Positions 51,896 through 61,060 of a DNA stretch of 64,000 nt are shown here, piece after piece; within the stretch, counting starts at the first letter, position 1, and the number at the start of each line of letters is the position of its first letter. A model generated the notes under the pieces. That model was not told where the DNA came from. It was given only the letters and a program-made list of their open reading frames with translations, and made no database searches. Origin of the DNA: Pseudomonas antarctica. GTDB lineage: Bacteria; Pseudomonadota; Gammaproteobacteria; Pseudomonadales; Pseudomonadaceae. Position numbers and translations under genes: made by a program. The stretch covers positions 2,914,001 to 2,978,000 of the forward strand of contig NZ_CP015600.1 in NCBI RefSeq assembly GCF_001647715.1, given 5' to 3'.

Positions 51896-52489
51896 TTATA
51901 GGCCAGTGCTGATTGCCTGCGACAATTGTCGGTGTGCCTGTTCCACCGCCCGGGCGACCGCTTGTTCTCCGCGCACCATGGCGCCCAGGTAGACGAAATC
52001 CACGCTGTGGATGCCCACCGTCGACAGGATCGCGGTCAGATAAGGTGTCAGGAAATCCGGCTCATGCCCCTTGCGTGAATTGCCGCAACTGACCAGCACA
52101 AACGTACGCAGATCCTTGAGCAACCCGACTTTTTCGAACTGTGCATTCACCGTGAAACTGCGATGAATACGCACCACATGGTCGATCCAGCCCTTGAGCG
52201 CCGCCGGCACGGTGAAATTGTGCACCGGGGTGCAGAGGATCAGCAGGTCACAGGCTTCCAGCTCGACGATCAATTGTTCCGACAACGCCGTCGCGTTGCC
52301 GCTTAAGCCGCCAGGCGTGGTGAGTGCATTCGCATACTCACGGGTCAGCGGCGGCAATGCCTGGCCGCCGTAATCGCGCTCGCTGACCTCGGCGCCCGGC
52401 ACCACGTCATCCAGCAGCGCGCGGGCCAGCTTGAAGGTCTGCGCGGCCTTGCCGTGGGGGCTGAAGCTGAGTAACAGGGCGCGGGTCAT
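51896..52489 (-). CDS. FMN-dependent NADH-azoreductase-like flavoprotein
   Basis: A 197-residue Flavodoxin_2 protein. LLLSFSPHGKAAQTFKLARA is the FMN-phosphate loop; LLILCTPVHNFTVPAALKGW and IDHVVRIHRSFTV match AzoR. It reduces azo or quinone compounds with NADH. The start overlaps the GNAT stop by four bases. Confidence 0.87.
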   Translation of the reverse strand: MTRALLLSFSPHGKAAQTFKLARALLDDVVPGAEVSERDYGGQALPPLTREYANALTTPGGLSGNATALSEQLIVELEACDLLILCTPVHNFTVPAALKGWIDHVVRIHRSFTVNAQFEKVGLLKDLRTFVLVSCGNSRKGHEPDFLTPYLTAILSTVGIHSVDFVYLGAMVRGEQAVARAVEQAHRQLSQAISTGL

Positions 52490-52926
52490 TGGCTCAGGTC
52501 CTGGGAAAAATGCATGCCGCGCGGCAACAAGCCTTGACGGAAGTAGAAACGCTGGGCCAGGACCATATGCAAGCCGGTGTCCAACACCAGGTAGCGATAA
52601 CCCCGGGTGCGGGTTTCTTCGCGCACCCGCTCGAGCAGTTGCTCGCCCAGGCGTCGACGTTGCAAAGCCGCATCGACCACCAGGTCATCGACATAGATAA
52701 ACCGCCCGTAGAGGGTGTTTTCGGTCAGCCGGTAGCCGGCCAGGCCGATGACCCGGCCGTGCTCGCGCGCGGCCAGCAAGTGGTAGCCATTTTGGCGCTG
52801 GCGCTGGACTTGTTCCGCGAAGCTGATGGCGTCGGTCAGGTGCGGCCGCAGTTGCTGCATCAGCGCAAAGCTGGCGATGCAGTCGGCCTCGGTTTCCATC
52901 GGCGCGAATTCGACGTGCTCATTCAT
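52486..52926 (-). CDS. GNAT-family N-acetyltransferase
   Basis: A 146-residue GNAT protein. The central strands read GRVIGLAGYRLTEN and YGRFIYVDDLVVDAALQRRR; the acetyl-CoA pyrophosphate loop is QRRRLGEQLLERV, near residue 93. The acceptor is unknown. It overlaps the neighbouring genes at both ends (8 and 4 bases), so it is in an operon with the AhpD-like and azoreductase genes. Confidence 0.88.
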   Translation of the reverse strand: MNEHVEFAPMETEADCIASFALMQQLRPHLTDAISFAEQVQRQRQNGYHLLAAREHGRVIGLAGYRLTENTLYGRFIYVDDLVVDAALQRRRLGEQLLERVREETRTRGYRYLVLDTGLHMVLAQRFYFRQGLLPRGMHFSQDLSQ

Positions 52927-53395
52927 CGTTGAGGTTCTCCTGATGGGCCTTGACCGCCGTCGGCACTTTGCGAAAGCTGATGGCGACGCGGTTCAAAGCG
53001 TTCATCAGGGAAATGGCCAGGGTCAGGTCAGCGACTTCCTTCTCGCTGAACATTGCCGCCACGCTGACGTAATCCGCTTGCGGCACCTGGGTTTGCGCGA
53101 CCTGGGTGACCACCTCGGCCCAGGCCAGGGCGGCACGTTCACGCGCGGTAAACAGCGGCAATGCTTCGTGCCAGGCCGCCAGTAGCATGATTTTTTCCAG
53201 GCTCACGCCTTGCTTGAGCAGGTCGCGCGAATGCGAGTCCAGGCAATAAGCGCAGCCGTTGAGTTGCGAGACCCGCAGGTACACCAGTTCAATCAATTCT
53301 TTCTCCAGGCCGCAGCCATGGATATAGCTGTGGACTGATCCCAGGGCTTTGTAACCTGCAGGGGCGGCTTTGGCGTAATCGAGACGGTGTTTCAT
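52919..53395 (-). CDS. Carboxymuconolactone decarboxylase/AhpD-like protein
   Basis: A 158-residue protein of the AhpD-like fold with the peroxidatic motif E..CAYCLDSHSRDL (LNGCAYCLDSHSRDLLKQG), where the CxxC pair and following His are typical of alkylhydroperoxidase activity. ATG 53395 follows AAGGA. It is divergent from the MocR regulator and starts the operon toward the azoreductase, suggesting a redox-stress function. Confidence 0.88.
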   Translation of the reverse strand: MKHRLDYAKAAPAGYKALGSVHSYIHGCGLEKELIELVYLRVSQLNGCAYCLDSHSRDLLKQGVSLEKIMLLAAWHEALPLFTARERAALAWAEVVTQVAQTQVPQADYVSVAAMFSEKEVADLTLAISLMNALNRVAISFRKVPTAVKAHQENLNDE

Positions 53396-53484
53396 GGGCG
53401 ATCCTTGTTTGCGTAAGGGATGCGCCATTTTCGGTGGCGGCACGGCCGCTCAACAGGGGCATGATTGGACAAGTGGGTTGGGAC

Positions 53485-54948
53485 ATGATCAGACTCCGCT
53501 TTGTCATTCTGCCGAGCCTGTTTGCGATGTCGTCACTGCCCAAATACCAGGAAATCTACCGCCGCTTTCGTCTGGCCATTGATCAGGGCCAGCTTGGCCC
53601 GGGTGATCGCGTGCCGTCGGTGCGCAGCCTTGCGCTGGAACTCAAGGTGGCGCGCGGAACGGTGGAAGCGGCTTATCAACTGTTGGTCAGTGAGGGTTTC
53701 TTTGAGGCGCGGGGGCAGGCGGGCACCGTCATTTCCAGGGCATTGCCGCAGGTTGCGATGAAACCGCAGCCGGCCGCACTGCCGCAGGCCTCGGCAACCC
53801 CGGCGTTGCAAATGGGGCAGCCGGCGCTGGATGCGTTCCCGCGCAAACTGTGGGCACGACTGGTCACCCGGCAGGTGCGCCGCACCGATGCCGACAGCCT
53901 GGGCATGGGCGACGTGCGTGGCGCCCAGGCGTTGCGTGTGGCGATTGCCAGCTACCTGGCGTTGTACCGGGGCGTGGAATGTACGCCACAGCAGGTATTT
54001 GTGTGCTCAGGCTATGCGGGGTGCCTGACGCTGGTGTGCGATGCGCTGCAGATGGCGGGGCAGCGTTGCTGGTATGAAGACCCGGGTTATCTGCACGCAC
54101 GGCAGCTATTGATCCATCAAGGTGTTGAGCTGGTGCCGGTGCCGGTGGATCGGGATGGACTGGATGTCGGGCAGGGCATCCAGCGTGATCGGCAGGCGCG
54201 ACTGGCGGTCGTGACCCCGGCCCATCAGAGCCCCCTGGGCGTGGCGTTGAGCTGGGCGCGGCGGCAGGCTTTGCTGGCCTGGGCGCAGGAGCAGGGCAGT
54301 TGGGTGGTAGAGGATGATTACGACAGTGAGTTTCGCTACCAGGGGCAGCCGTTGGCGGCGCTCAAGAGTCAGGATGTGCAAGACCGGGTGATCCATGTCG
54401 GGAGCTTCAGCAAAATGCTGTTTCCGGGGTTGCGGCTGGGCTATCTGGTGGTGCCCGCGCAGTTGGTGGAGGCTTTCGAGCACAGCGCCCACGCGTTGCA
54501 ACAGCGCAGTGCGCAGTTATTGCAGCTGACGGCGGCGGATTTTCTGGAACAGGGCCATTTCACCCGACACCTGAAAAAGATGCGCCTGTTGTATGCGCAG
54601 CGCCGAGGGTTTTTAGTGGAGGCGTTACGCGTGCATTGCGCGGCGTTTTTGTGCGTGGATGAGCAAGCCGGGGGGATAAATCTGTTGGCGCGGTTGGTGG
54701 TGGCGGTGCCGGATCACGTTGTCGCCGAGGCGGCGAATCGCGAAGGCCTTGCCCTTCAAGCGTTGTCGCAGTGGATGCTTGAACCGGGGCGCGAGCAAGG
54801 CTTATTGATGGGCTTCACCAATGTCGTAACAGCGCAGCAGGCGACGGATGTGGCCCTGAAATTGTCCGGCATTCTACAGGCCTGCCTCAATCCAAAGAGG
54901 GGGGCGGGCTTGCTCGACAAAGCAGGGAACCCGTCGGGCCGCCCGTGA
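53485..54948 (+). CDS. MocR-family regulator (GntR HTH fused to aminotransferase domain)
   Basis: About 487 residues from ATG 53485 (53527 is also possible). The N-terminal GntR winged helix is YQEIYRRFRLAIDQGQLGPG followed by RVPSVRSLALELKVARGTVE; the aminotransferase-like domain has DYDSEFRYQGQPL and the PLP Lys in VGSFSKMLFPGLRLGYLV. MocR proteins sense PLP or amino compounds. It is 89 bases from the divergent AhpD-like gene, a likely target. The last dozen or so codons lie in a REP sequence. Confidence 0.9.
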   Translation: MIRLRFVILPSLFAMSSLPKYQEIYRRFRLAIDQGQLGPGDRVPSVRSLALELKVARGTVEAAYQLLVSEGFFEARGQAGTVISRALPQVAMKPQPAALPQASATPALQMGQPALDAFPRKLWARLVTRQVRRTDADSLGMGDVRGAQALRVAIASYLALYRGVECTPQQVFVCSGYAGCLTLVCDALQMAGQRCWYEDPGYLHARQLLIHQGVELVPVPVDRDGLDVGQGIQRDRQARLAVVTPAHQSPLGVALSWARRQALLAWAQEQGSWVVEDDYDSEFRYQGQPLAALKSQDVQDRVIHVGSFSKMLFPGLRLGYLVVPAQLVEAFEHSAHALQQRSAQLLQLTAADFLEQGHFTRHLKKMRLLYAQRRGFLVEALRVHCAAFLCVDEQAGGINLLARLVVAVPDHVVAEAANREGLALQALSQWMLEPGREQGLLMGFTNVVTAQQATDVALKLSGILQACLNPKRGAGLLDKAGNPSGRP

Positions 54949-54977
54949 TTGAAAGATCGCATCGCGAGCAAGCCCGC
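54904..54977. repeat. REPIN overlapping the 3' end of the MocR gene
   Basis: GCGGGCTTGCTCG at 54904-54916 pairs with CGAGCAAGCCCGC at 54965-54977. The left arm is inside the MocR coding region and encodes its residues GLLD near the C-terminus. Confidence 0.75.
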
Positions 54978-55000
54978 GGCCACATTTGTCGGTGTTCGGC

Positions 55001-55852
55001 TTATAAACCCTGGCTGGCGCGAATCAAGTCATACGCCTTGCGCGCAATCGGATTCGCTGTATTCGGCCGAATCCACAAGTAATAGGTCACCTCCGGCAGT
55101 CGCGGCAACCCATCCGTTTCCCCGAGCACGCGCATATCCGGCCCCAACATCTCCATGCTGCGCGGCGTTACGCCCAGGCCTGCGCGGGTTGCGGCCTTGA
55201 TGCCGATCAGGTTCGACGCCAGGTACGCCTGCCGCCAGGGAATATTGGCCCGTTCCAACGCCTCCAGCGCGTAGCGCCGGTAGATGCTTGGCTCATCCAC
55301 CAGAATCAACGGCAGCGGTTCACCTGGCTGGTGAATGTACTGCGCCGAACAAATCCACCACACCGGCGAGGTGCGCAACGCAAACCCCTCAAGATTCGGG
55401 TCGGAGCGGGTGGAAATCACCATGTCCACCTTGCCCCGGTGCAGGTCATCCATCAAAAACGGGCTGCGCCCCACGTCGATTTCCAGGCGCAGTCGCGGGG
55501 CCGAGCGGGCGATGTGGCTCAGGATGGGCGGCAGAATGGTGTCGGCGATGTCGTGGGGCGAACCGATACGCAGCACCCCGCTCAAGCTGCTTTCGCGCAG
55601 GGAGTTCAACGCGTCATCATTCAGCGAGAGCATCTGTCGCGCATGGCGCAACAGTTGCAAACCCGGCTCGGTCAGTTGTTTTTGGCGGCCGCGCTTTTCG
55701 AACAGGCTCACGCCCACTTGCTGCTCCAGGCGCTGCATGTGCTGGGTCACGGACGATTGGGTACGCGCCAGGTGCGTGCCGGCTTCGGCAAAGCTGTGGT
55801 GATCGACCACCGCGATAAATGTGCGCAGGAGCTCTAAATCAAGGGTCGACAT
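55001..55852 (-). CDS. LysR-family transcriptional regulator
   Basis: A 283-residue LTTR. The helix-turn-helix is at LDLELLRTFIAVVDHHSFAE and RTQSSVTQHMQRLEQQVGVS. The effector domain starts SGVLRIGSPHDIADTILPPI. ATG 55852 has GGA at a suitable distance; upstream ATGs are possible. It is divergent from the large plus-strand transport/thiol operon and is its most likely regulator. Confidence 0.9.
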   Translation of the reverse strand: MSTLDLELLRTFIAVVDHHSFAEAGTHLARTQSSVTQHMQRLEQQVGVSLFEKRGRQKQLTEPGLQLLRHARQMLSLNDDALNSLRESSLSGVLRIGSPHDIADTILPPILSHIARSAPRLRLEIDVGRSPFLMDDLHRGKVDMVISTRSDPNLEGFALRTSPVWWICSAQYIHQPGEPLPLILVDEPSIYRRYALEALERANIPWRQAYLASNLIGIKAATRAGLGVTPRSMEMLGPDMRVLGETDGLPRLPEVTYYLWIRPNTANPIARKAYDLIRASQGL

Positions 55853-55895
55853 GGCCATTTCCAAGGGCGGTTTTATATCAAGAGTGCGAAGTTAA

Positions 55896-55914
55896 ACATT
55901 ACATATTTTAATGT
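55896..55914. promoter_or_regulatory. Small dyad between the LysR gene and the thiol-related operon
   Basis: ACATTA at 55896-55901 and TAATGT at 55909-55914 with a seven-base spacer lie in AT-rich DNA about 180 bases before the first operon gene. The size fits a LysR T-N11-A site. It is a candidate operator only. Confidence 0.35.
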
Positions 55915-56095
55915 GTTGTCGGGAGTGTTTTTTAAAAAGACCAATAAATAATGGGTTATGCCTGAATGAAAGGCGGTGCTTACACTGCAAGTTATAACGA
56001 TATGAGATATTTGCATTTCCGTTGCCACCGCACTCTCCCTAGCATGCCCCTCCATCAGGTCGGGGTACGCCGACCATTCGCCAGGGGGAAGTCCA

Positions 56096-56917
56096 ATGAT
56101 GTTCAAGAAATGGTTGCCGGTGGCCCTGGGATCGATGATCGCCTTGGGCGCCACTGCGGCGGCCCAGGCCGATGCGACACTGGACAAAGTCGAGCAGCGC
56201 CATGTGCTGGTGGTCGGCGTGTTGTTGTCCGGCGGGCCGTTCGGCAGCATTGATCCCGCCACGCAGAAGCCCAAGGGATTGAACGTGGACCTGGCTAACG
56301 AACTGGGGCGTCAGCTCAAGGCCGATGTGCAATTGGTGCCGGTGTTGCCCGCCAACCGCGTGCAGTTTCTGCAGCAAGGCAAGGTTGACCTGCTGATTGC
56401 CAATATGGAATGGACCGCCGAGCGCGGCGAAATCCTTGGCTTTGTGCCAACGCCGTTCTATCGCGTCGGCGGCACTGCGGCGGTGCTCAAAGACAGCAAG
56501 ATCACCCGTTGGGAAGACCTTAGTGGCCAACCCGTGTGCACCTCTCAAGGCAGCAGCTACGTCAAGCCGCTGACCGAGTTCGGCGCCCAGATCAAGGCGT
56601 TCAAGAGCTCGTCCGAATCGCTGCTGGCACTGCGCGGCAACAACTGCGTCGCGGCGGTGCATGACTCCACCCTGATCAACCCACTGATCAACGACAGCGC
56701 CGAATGGAAGGACTACCGCGCCCTCAGCCCGGAGCTCAACCCGGCGCCGTCGGTGATCTGGACCCGTCGCGGCGAAGGCGATACCCAGGCCCGGCTCGAC
56801 CCGATCGTCAAGGAACTGCACCGCAGCGGCTGGCTGATCGAAGCCCAGACGCGCAACCGCATCAGCCCGGCGTCGCCAGCGCTGGTGGAGTTGCAACAAC
56901 AGTTCAAGGGCGCTTGA
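56096..56917 (+). CDS. Amino-acid-type ABC substrate-binding protein (first paralogue)
   Basis: A 273-residue periplasmic SBP_bac_3 protein with a Sec signal (MMFKKWLPVALGSMIALGAT, cut after AQA). The mature domain has RHVLVVGVLLSGGPFGSIDP, NRVQFLQQGKVDLLIANMEW and PVCTSQGSSYVKPL. ATG 56096 follows AGGGGG. It is one of two tandem paralogues; both start DATLDK..QRH after cleavage. It likely captures a small amino-acid-like ligand. Confidence 0.9.
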   Translation: MMFKKWLPVALGSMIALGATAAAQADATLDKVEQRHVLVVGVLLSGGPFGSIDPATQKPKGLNVDLANELGRQLKADVQLVPVLPANRVQFLQQGKVDLLIANMEWTAERGEILGFVPTPFYRVGGTAAVLKDSKITRWEDLSGQPVCTSQGSSYVKPLTEFGAQIKAFKSSSESLLALRGNNCVAAVHDSTLINPLINDSAEWKDYRALSPELNPAPSVIWTRRGEGDTQARLDPIVKELHRSGWLIEAQTRNRISPASPALVELQQQFKGA

Positions 56918-56918
56918 G

Positions 56919-57725
56919 ATGAATCTGAAAACCCTGACCGCACTCGGCCTGGCCCTGTGCGCCGGCTTCGCCCACGCCGATGCCACCCTCGACAAAATCC
57001 AGCAACGCCACGCCATCAGCGTCGGCGTGATCCTCAGCGGCCCGCCGTTCGGCACTATCGACCCCAAGACCGGCGAGCACCTGGGCTACAACGTCGAACT
57101 GGCCAAGGGCATTGGCCAGGTGCTGGGCGTGGAGACCAGAACGGTCTCGGTACTGGCGCCCAACCGCGTGCAGTTCCTGCAACAGGGCAAGGTCGACATC
57201 TTGATCGCCAATATGCAATTCACCGAAGAGCGTGCCGACATCCTCGACTACGTGCCCACACCGTATGAGGAAGTCGGCGGTGCGGCGTTGATTCGCAAGG
57301 GCGCCGGCATCACGCAATGGGCCGACCTCAAGGACAAGCCGGTGTGCGTGTCCCAGGGCAGCAACTTCATCAAGCCGCTGCAGGAAACCTACGGCGCGCA
57401 GATCAAGGCGTTCCGCAGCCAGTCCGAATCGTTGTTGTCGCTGCGCGGCAACGGTTGCGTGGCCGCCGTACACGTCAGTCCGACCATGCATGCGCTGCTC
57501 AATGAAGCCGAATGGGACGGTTACGAAATCCCCTTGCCGGGTGATTTGATCCCGTCGAAGTCGGTGATCTGGATTCGCAAGGGCGAACACGACACCCAGG
57601 CCAAGCTCGATGCCATCGTGCGTGACTGGCATAAAACCGGATTTCTGATTGCCCTCGGCGAGCGCACCGGTATGGCGCCGTCCCAGGCCTTGCGGGATTT
57701 GCACGAGCAATACAGCCATGAGTGA
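56919..57725 (+). CDS. Amino-acid-type ABC substrate-binding protein (second paralogue)
   Basis: A 268-residue SBP closely related to the upstream protein; signal MNLKTLTALGLALCAGFAHA, then DATLDKIQQRHAISVGVILS, QFLQQGKVDILIANMQFTEE and PVCVSQGSNFIKPL. The ATG is one base after the previous stop. A tandem pair serving one permease set usually widens ligand range. The 3' end overlaps the FAD enzyme gene by eight bases. Confidence 0.9.
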   Translation: MNLKTLTALGLALCAGFAHADATLDKIQQRHAISVGVILSGPPFGTIDPKTGEHLGYNVELAKGIGQVLGVETRTVSVLAPNRVQFLQQGKVDILIANMQFTEERADILDYVPTPYEEVGGAALIRKGAGITQWADLKDKPVCVSQGSNFIKPLQETYGAQIKAFRSQSESLLSLRGNGCVAAVHVSPTMHALLNEAEWDGYEIPLPGDLIPSKSVIWIRKGEHDTQAKLDAIVRDWHKTGFLIALGERTGMAPSQALRDLHEQYSHE

Positions 57726-59139
57726 AGCGCTTTTTGCCACCTTGCAACAGCTGCTCGGCGCAACCCATGTACAAACCAGCGAAGAAGCGGCGCCGTACCT
57801 CATTGACAAGCAAGGGCGCTACACCGGCCAGGTAATCGCGGCAGTGCACCCGGCCAATACCGATGAAGTGGCGGCGGTGGTGCGTGCCTGCGTGGCCTTG
57901 AGCGCGCCCATCGTGGTGCAGGGCGGCAACACCGGTCTGATGGCCGGCGCCACGCCGGACGCCAGCGGGCGCTCGGTGTTGCTGTTGCTCGACCGCATGG
58001 ACCGCGTACGCACTGTCGATACCGACAACGACACCCTCACGGTGGAAGCCGGGTGCATCCTGCAGAACATCCAGGACGTGGCGCGCGATGCCGATCGCTT
58101 GTTCCCGTTGAGCCTCGGCGCCGAAGGCAGTTGCACCATCGGCGGCAACCTCGGCACCAATGCCGGCGGCACAGCGGTATTGCGTTACGGCAATACCCGC
58201 GAGCTGACCCTGGGCCTGGAGGTGGTGACTGCCGAAGGCGAAATCTGGCATGGCCTGCGCGGTTTGCGCAAGGACAACACCGGCTACGACCTGCGTGATT
58301 TGTACATCGGCAGCGAAGGTACCCTGGGGATTATCACGGCCGCCACCTTAAAGCTGTTCCCGCTGCCGAAAGCCCAGGCTACGGCGCTATTAGCCTTTGA
58401 TGAACTGGCCCAGGCGGTGGCGTTTTTGTCCCATGCCCGCGCCGGCTTTGGCGCCAACCTGACGGCCTTTGAACTGCTGACCGCTGATTGCCTTGCGTTG
58501 TTGCGCGAACAATTTCCGGACGGTCCGCAGCCTTTTAAAACGGCGAGCCAGCCCTGGTTTGCGTTGATTGAACTCTCGGATAACCACGGCGAAAGCCACG
58601 CCCGCGAGGCCTTCGAGCGGGTGCTCGGCGATGCCTTCGAGCAGCAACTGCTCAGTGACGCCTTGATCGCCGAGAGCCTGGCGCAAAGCGAGGCGCTGTG
58701 GCTGCTGCGCGAGAACATGAGCGAGGCGCAGAAGCGCGCCGGGCGCAACATGAAGCACGATATCTCGGTGCCGATTTCCCAGGTTGTGGCCTTCGTTGCC
58801 CACACCGACGCGCTGCTGCAACAGCATTTCCCCGGCGTGCGCAACTTCACCTTCGGCCACCTGGGCGACGGCAACCTGCATTACAACGTGGCACACCCAT
58901 TGGATTCGACGGTGGACGCACACATGGCTCACTACGCCGAGTTGAGCGCGTTGGTGCATGACAGCGCCCATGCCCACGGCGGCTCGATCAGTGCCGAGCA
59001 TGGCATCGGTCAGCGCAAGGTCGGCCTGCTCAGCCGCTACAAGAGCCCGGTGGAGCTGGACCTGATGCGCCGCATCAAGCAGGCGCTTGACCCGTACAAC
59101 CTGCTCAACCCGGGCAAAGTCCTTGAGGTGCAGCCATGA
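57718..59139 (+). CDS. FAD-binding 2-hydroxyacid dehydrogenase (GlcD/D-2-hydroxyglutarate dehydrogenase-like)
   Basis: A 473-residue PCMH/GlcD-type flavoenzyme. The FAD domain has VVQGGNTGLMAGATP near residue 75, and EGSCTIGGNLGTNAGGTAVL and YGNTRELTLGLEVV; the C-terminal FAD-oxidase domain has FTFGHLGDGNLHYNVAHP and HGGSISAEHGIG. Such enzymes oxidise D-2-hydroxy acids to 2-oxo acids. It overlaps the genes on both sides by 8 and 4 bases; together with the following aminotransferase it would interconvert hydroxy, oxo and amino acid forms. Confidence 0.9.
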   Translation: MSEALFATLQQLLGATHVQTSEEAAPYLIDKQGRYTGQVIAAVHPANTDEVAAVVRACVALSAPIVVQGGNTGLMAGATPDASGRSVLLLLDRMDRVRTVDTDNDTLTVEAGCILQNIQDVARDADRLFPLSLGAEGSCTIGGNLGTNAGGTAVLRYGNTRELTLGLEVVTAEGEIWHGLRGLRKDNTGYDLRDLYIGSEGTLGIITAATLKLFPLPKAQATALLAFDELAQAVAFLSHARAGFGANLTAFELLTADCLALLREQFPDGPQPFKTASQPWFALIELSDNHGESHAREAFERVLGDAFEQQLLSDALIAESLAQSEALWLLRENMSEAQKRAGRNMKHDISVPISQVVAFVAHTDALLQQHFPGVRNFTFGHLGDGNLHYNVAHPLDSTVDAHMAHYAELSALVHDSAHAHGGSISAEHGIGQRKVGLLSRYKSPVELDLMRRIKQALDPYNLLNPGKVLEVQP

Positions 59140-60338
59140 CCGTACGTTTGTCCAAACGCGTGCAGCGCGTGTCGCTGTCGGCCAACGCCGCGGCCAAATC
59201 CCGCGCCACCGAATTGCGTGACACTGGCCGCGATATCCTCGATCTCACCACCGGCGAGCCGGATTTCGACACCCCGGAACACATCAAGCAAGCCGCCTAC
59301 ACCGCCATCGCGGCGGGCGCCACCAAGTACACGCCGACGCCGGGTGTAAAGGCGCTGCGCCTGGCTGTGCAACGCAAACTGGCCGGGGAAAATCACCTGG
59401 ACTACCCACTGGCGTCCATCGTGATTGCCAACGGCGCCAAGCAAATCATCTTCAATGCTTTCGCCGCCACCTTGGATGAAGGTGATCAAGTGTTGGTACC
59501 GACGCCTTACTGGCCGTCGTTTCCGGACAGCGTGCGCTTCAACGGCGGCGAACCGGTGTTCATCGAATGTGGGCTGGAGCAGGGCTGCAAGTTGCTCCCG
59601 GCCGAGTTGCAACAACACATCACTGAGCGCACGCGCTGGTTGATTCTGAATGGCCCGGGCAACCCCAGCGGCGCGGTCTACAGCGACACCGAATTGCAGG
59701 CGTTGGCCGAGGTGCTGCGTCGCCATCCTCAGGTGCTGATCCTGCTGGATGAACTGTACGAGCACATCCGCTTCGATGGTCGCCCGGCCCAGAGTCTGCT
59801 GAACGTCGCGCCGGACCTGCAGGACCGTTGCCTGCTGGTCGGCGGTGTGTCCAAGACCTACGCCATGACCGGCTGGCGCATCGGCTTCGGTGCCGGGCCG
59901 AAAACCCTGACCGATGCGATGGCTGTGGTGCAATCCCAATCCACCTCTGGCGCATCATCGGTGGGGCAGGCGGCCGCGTTGGCGGCGTACACCGGCGGGT
60001 TGGACTTCCTCGCTGAGCAGGTCGCGGCTTACCAGTTGCGGCGAGACATTTTGGTCACGGCCCTTAACGGTGTCGAGGGCCTGGAAGTCCTTGAGCCTCA
60101 GGGCGGCTTCTTTGTATTCGTGCGTTGCGCCGGGCTGCTGGGGCGCCGCCGCCCGGACGGCCAGCGCGTGGACAACGACGGCGATGTGGTCGCCTGGCTG
60201 CTGGAGGAGGGCGTAGCCGGTGTGGCGGGCAGTGCCTATGGCCTGTCGCCGTGGTTTCGCTTGTCCATCGCCACGGCGACCGACAGCGTGGCCGAGGCCG
60301 GGCGGCGTATCGCGGCAGCCTGCGGAAAATTGCGATGA
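59136..60338 (+). CDS. Class I/II aminotransferase (AspC-like)
   Basis: A 400-residue fold-type I PLP enzyme. It has LTTGEPDFDTPEHI, ATKYTPTPGVKALR, ILNGPGNPSGAVY, LLDELYEHIRFDG and the PLP Lys in GGVSKTYAMTGWRIGFGA, with the C-terminal carboxylate Arg in PWFRLSIAT. It transfers an amino group between an amino acid and a 2-oxo acid. It is coupled (ATGA) to the flavoenzyme upstream and the permease downstream. Confidence 0.92.
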   Translation: MTVRLSKRVQRVSLSANAAAKSRATELRDTGRDILDLTTGEPDFDTPEHIKQAAYTAIAAGATKYTPTPGVKALRLAVQRKLAGENHLDYPLASIVIANGAKQIIFNAFAATLDEGDQVLVPTPYWPSFPDSVRFNGGEPVFIECGLEQGCKLLPAELQQHITERTRWLILNGPGNPSGAVYSDTELQALAEVLRRHPQVLILLDELYEHIRFDGRPAQSLLNVAPDLQDRCLLVGGVSKTYAMTGWRIGFGAGPKTLTDAMAVVQSQSTSGASSVGQAAALAAYTGGLDFLAEQVAAYQLRRDILVTALNGVEGLEVLEPQGGFFVFVRCAGLLGRRRPDGQRVDNDGDVVAWLLEEGVAGVAGSAYGLSPWFRLSIATATDSVAEAGRRIAAACGKLR

Positions 60339-61060
60339 TGGAGCTTTTCGTCCATTGGGCCGCAGGCTTTGGTCTGAACTACACCTTCCTGCTGGACGCC
60401 TACCAGCGCGGCAGCCTGGTACAAGGCGCGCTGACCACCGGCCTGTTGTGCCTGTTCACGATCATTGGCAGCCTGCTGGCGGGTATCAGCCTGGCGGCGA
60501 TGCTCACCTGCGGCAATCCGTGGCTGGCCAAGCCGGCGCGGGTGTTTGTCGAGGTCACGCGCAATACGCCGACGCTGGTGCAGCTGTATTGCGCGTTCCT
60601 GGTGCTGAACATGTTGCTGACCCAGGCGGTCGGCGCGGCCAACCCGCTGACGCCGTTTGCCTGGGTGGTGATTGTGATCTCCCTGCACAAAGGCGCGTTC
60701 CATGCCGAGGCCTTGCGCGCCGGGATCGAAGCGGTGCCCGCCGTCACACTTGAAGCTGCCAGTTCCCTGGCGTTCAGCAGCCGTCAATTGCTTTGGAATG
60801 TGCAGTTGCCCCTGGCGGTGCGCTTTGCCTTGCCGTCGCTGATCAACAACCTGATTGACCTGGTGAAGATGACCGCCGTGGCCTCCGCGATCGCGGTGGG
60901 CGACATCACCTACGCCGCGATCATGATCTGGACCCAGAGCGACAACGTGCTGGAACTGATGATCCTGATCCTGAGCTTCTTCGGTCTGCTGAGTTTTATC
61001 GTCAATTGTGTGGGGCGCTGGCTGGAAGCGCGCCTGAGGATGCCCGGCTATGGCCATTGA
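60335..61060 (+). CDS. Amino-acid ABC transporter permease (HisM/GlnP type) 1
   Basis: A 241-residue permease with about five helices and the amino-acid-type coupling loop EALRAGIEAVPAVTLEAASS near residue 128. ATG 60335 overlaps the aminotransferase stop (60338 is an alternative start). It forms a heterodimer with the next gene product. Confidence 0.9.
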   Translation: MMELFVHWAAGFGLNYTFLLDAYQRGSLVQGALTTGLLCLFTIIGSLLAGISLAAMLTCGNPWLAKPARVFVEVTRNTPTLVQLYCAFLVLNMLLTQAVGAANPLTPFAWVVIVISLHKGAFHAEALRAGIEAVPAVTLEAASSLAFSSRQLLWNVQLPLAVRFALPSLINNLIDLVKMTAVASAIAVGDITYAAIMIWTQSDNVLELMILILSFFGLLSFIVNCVGRWLEARLRMPGYGH

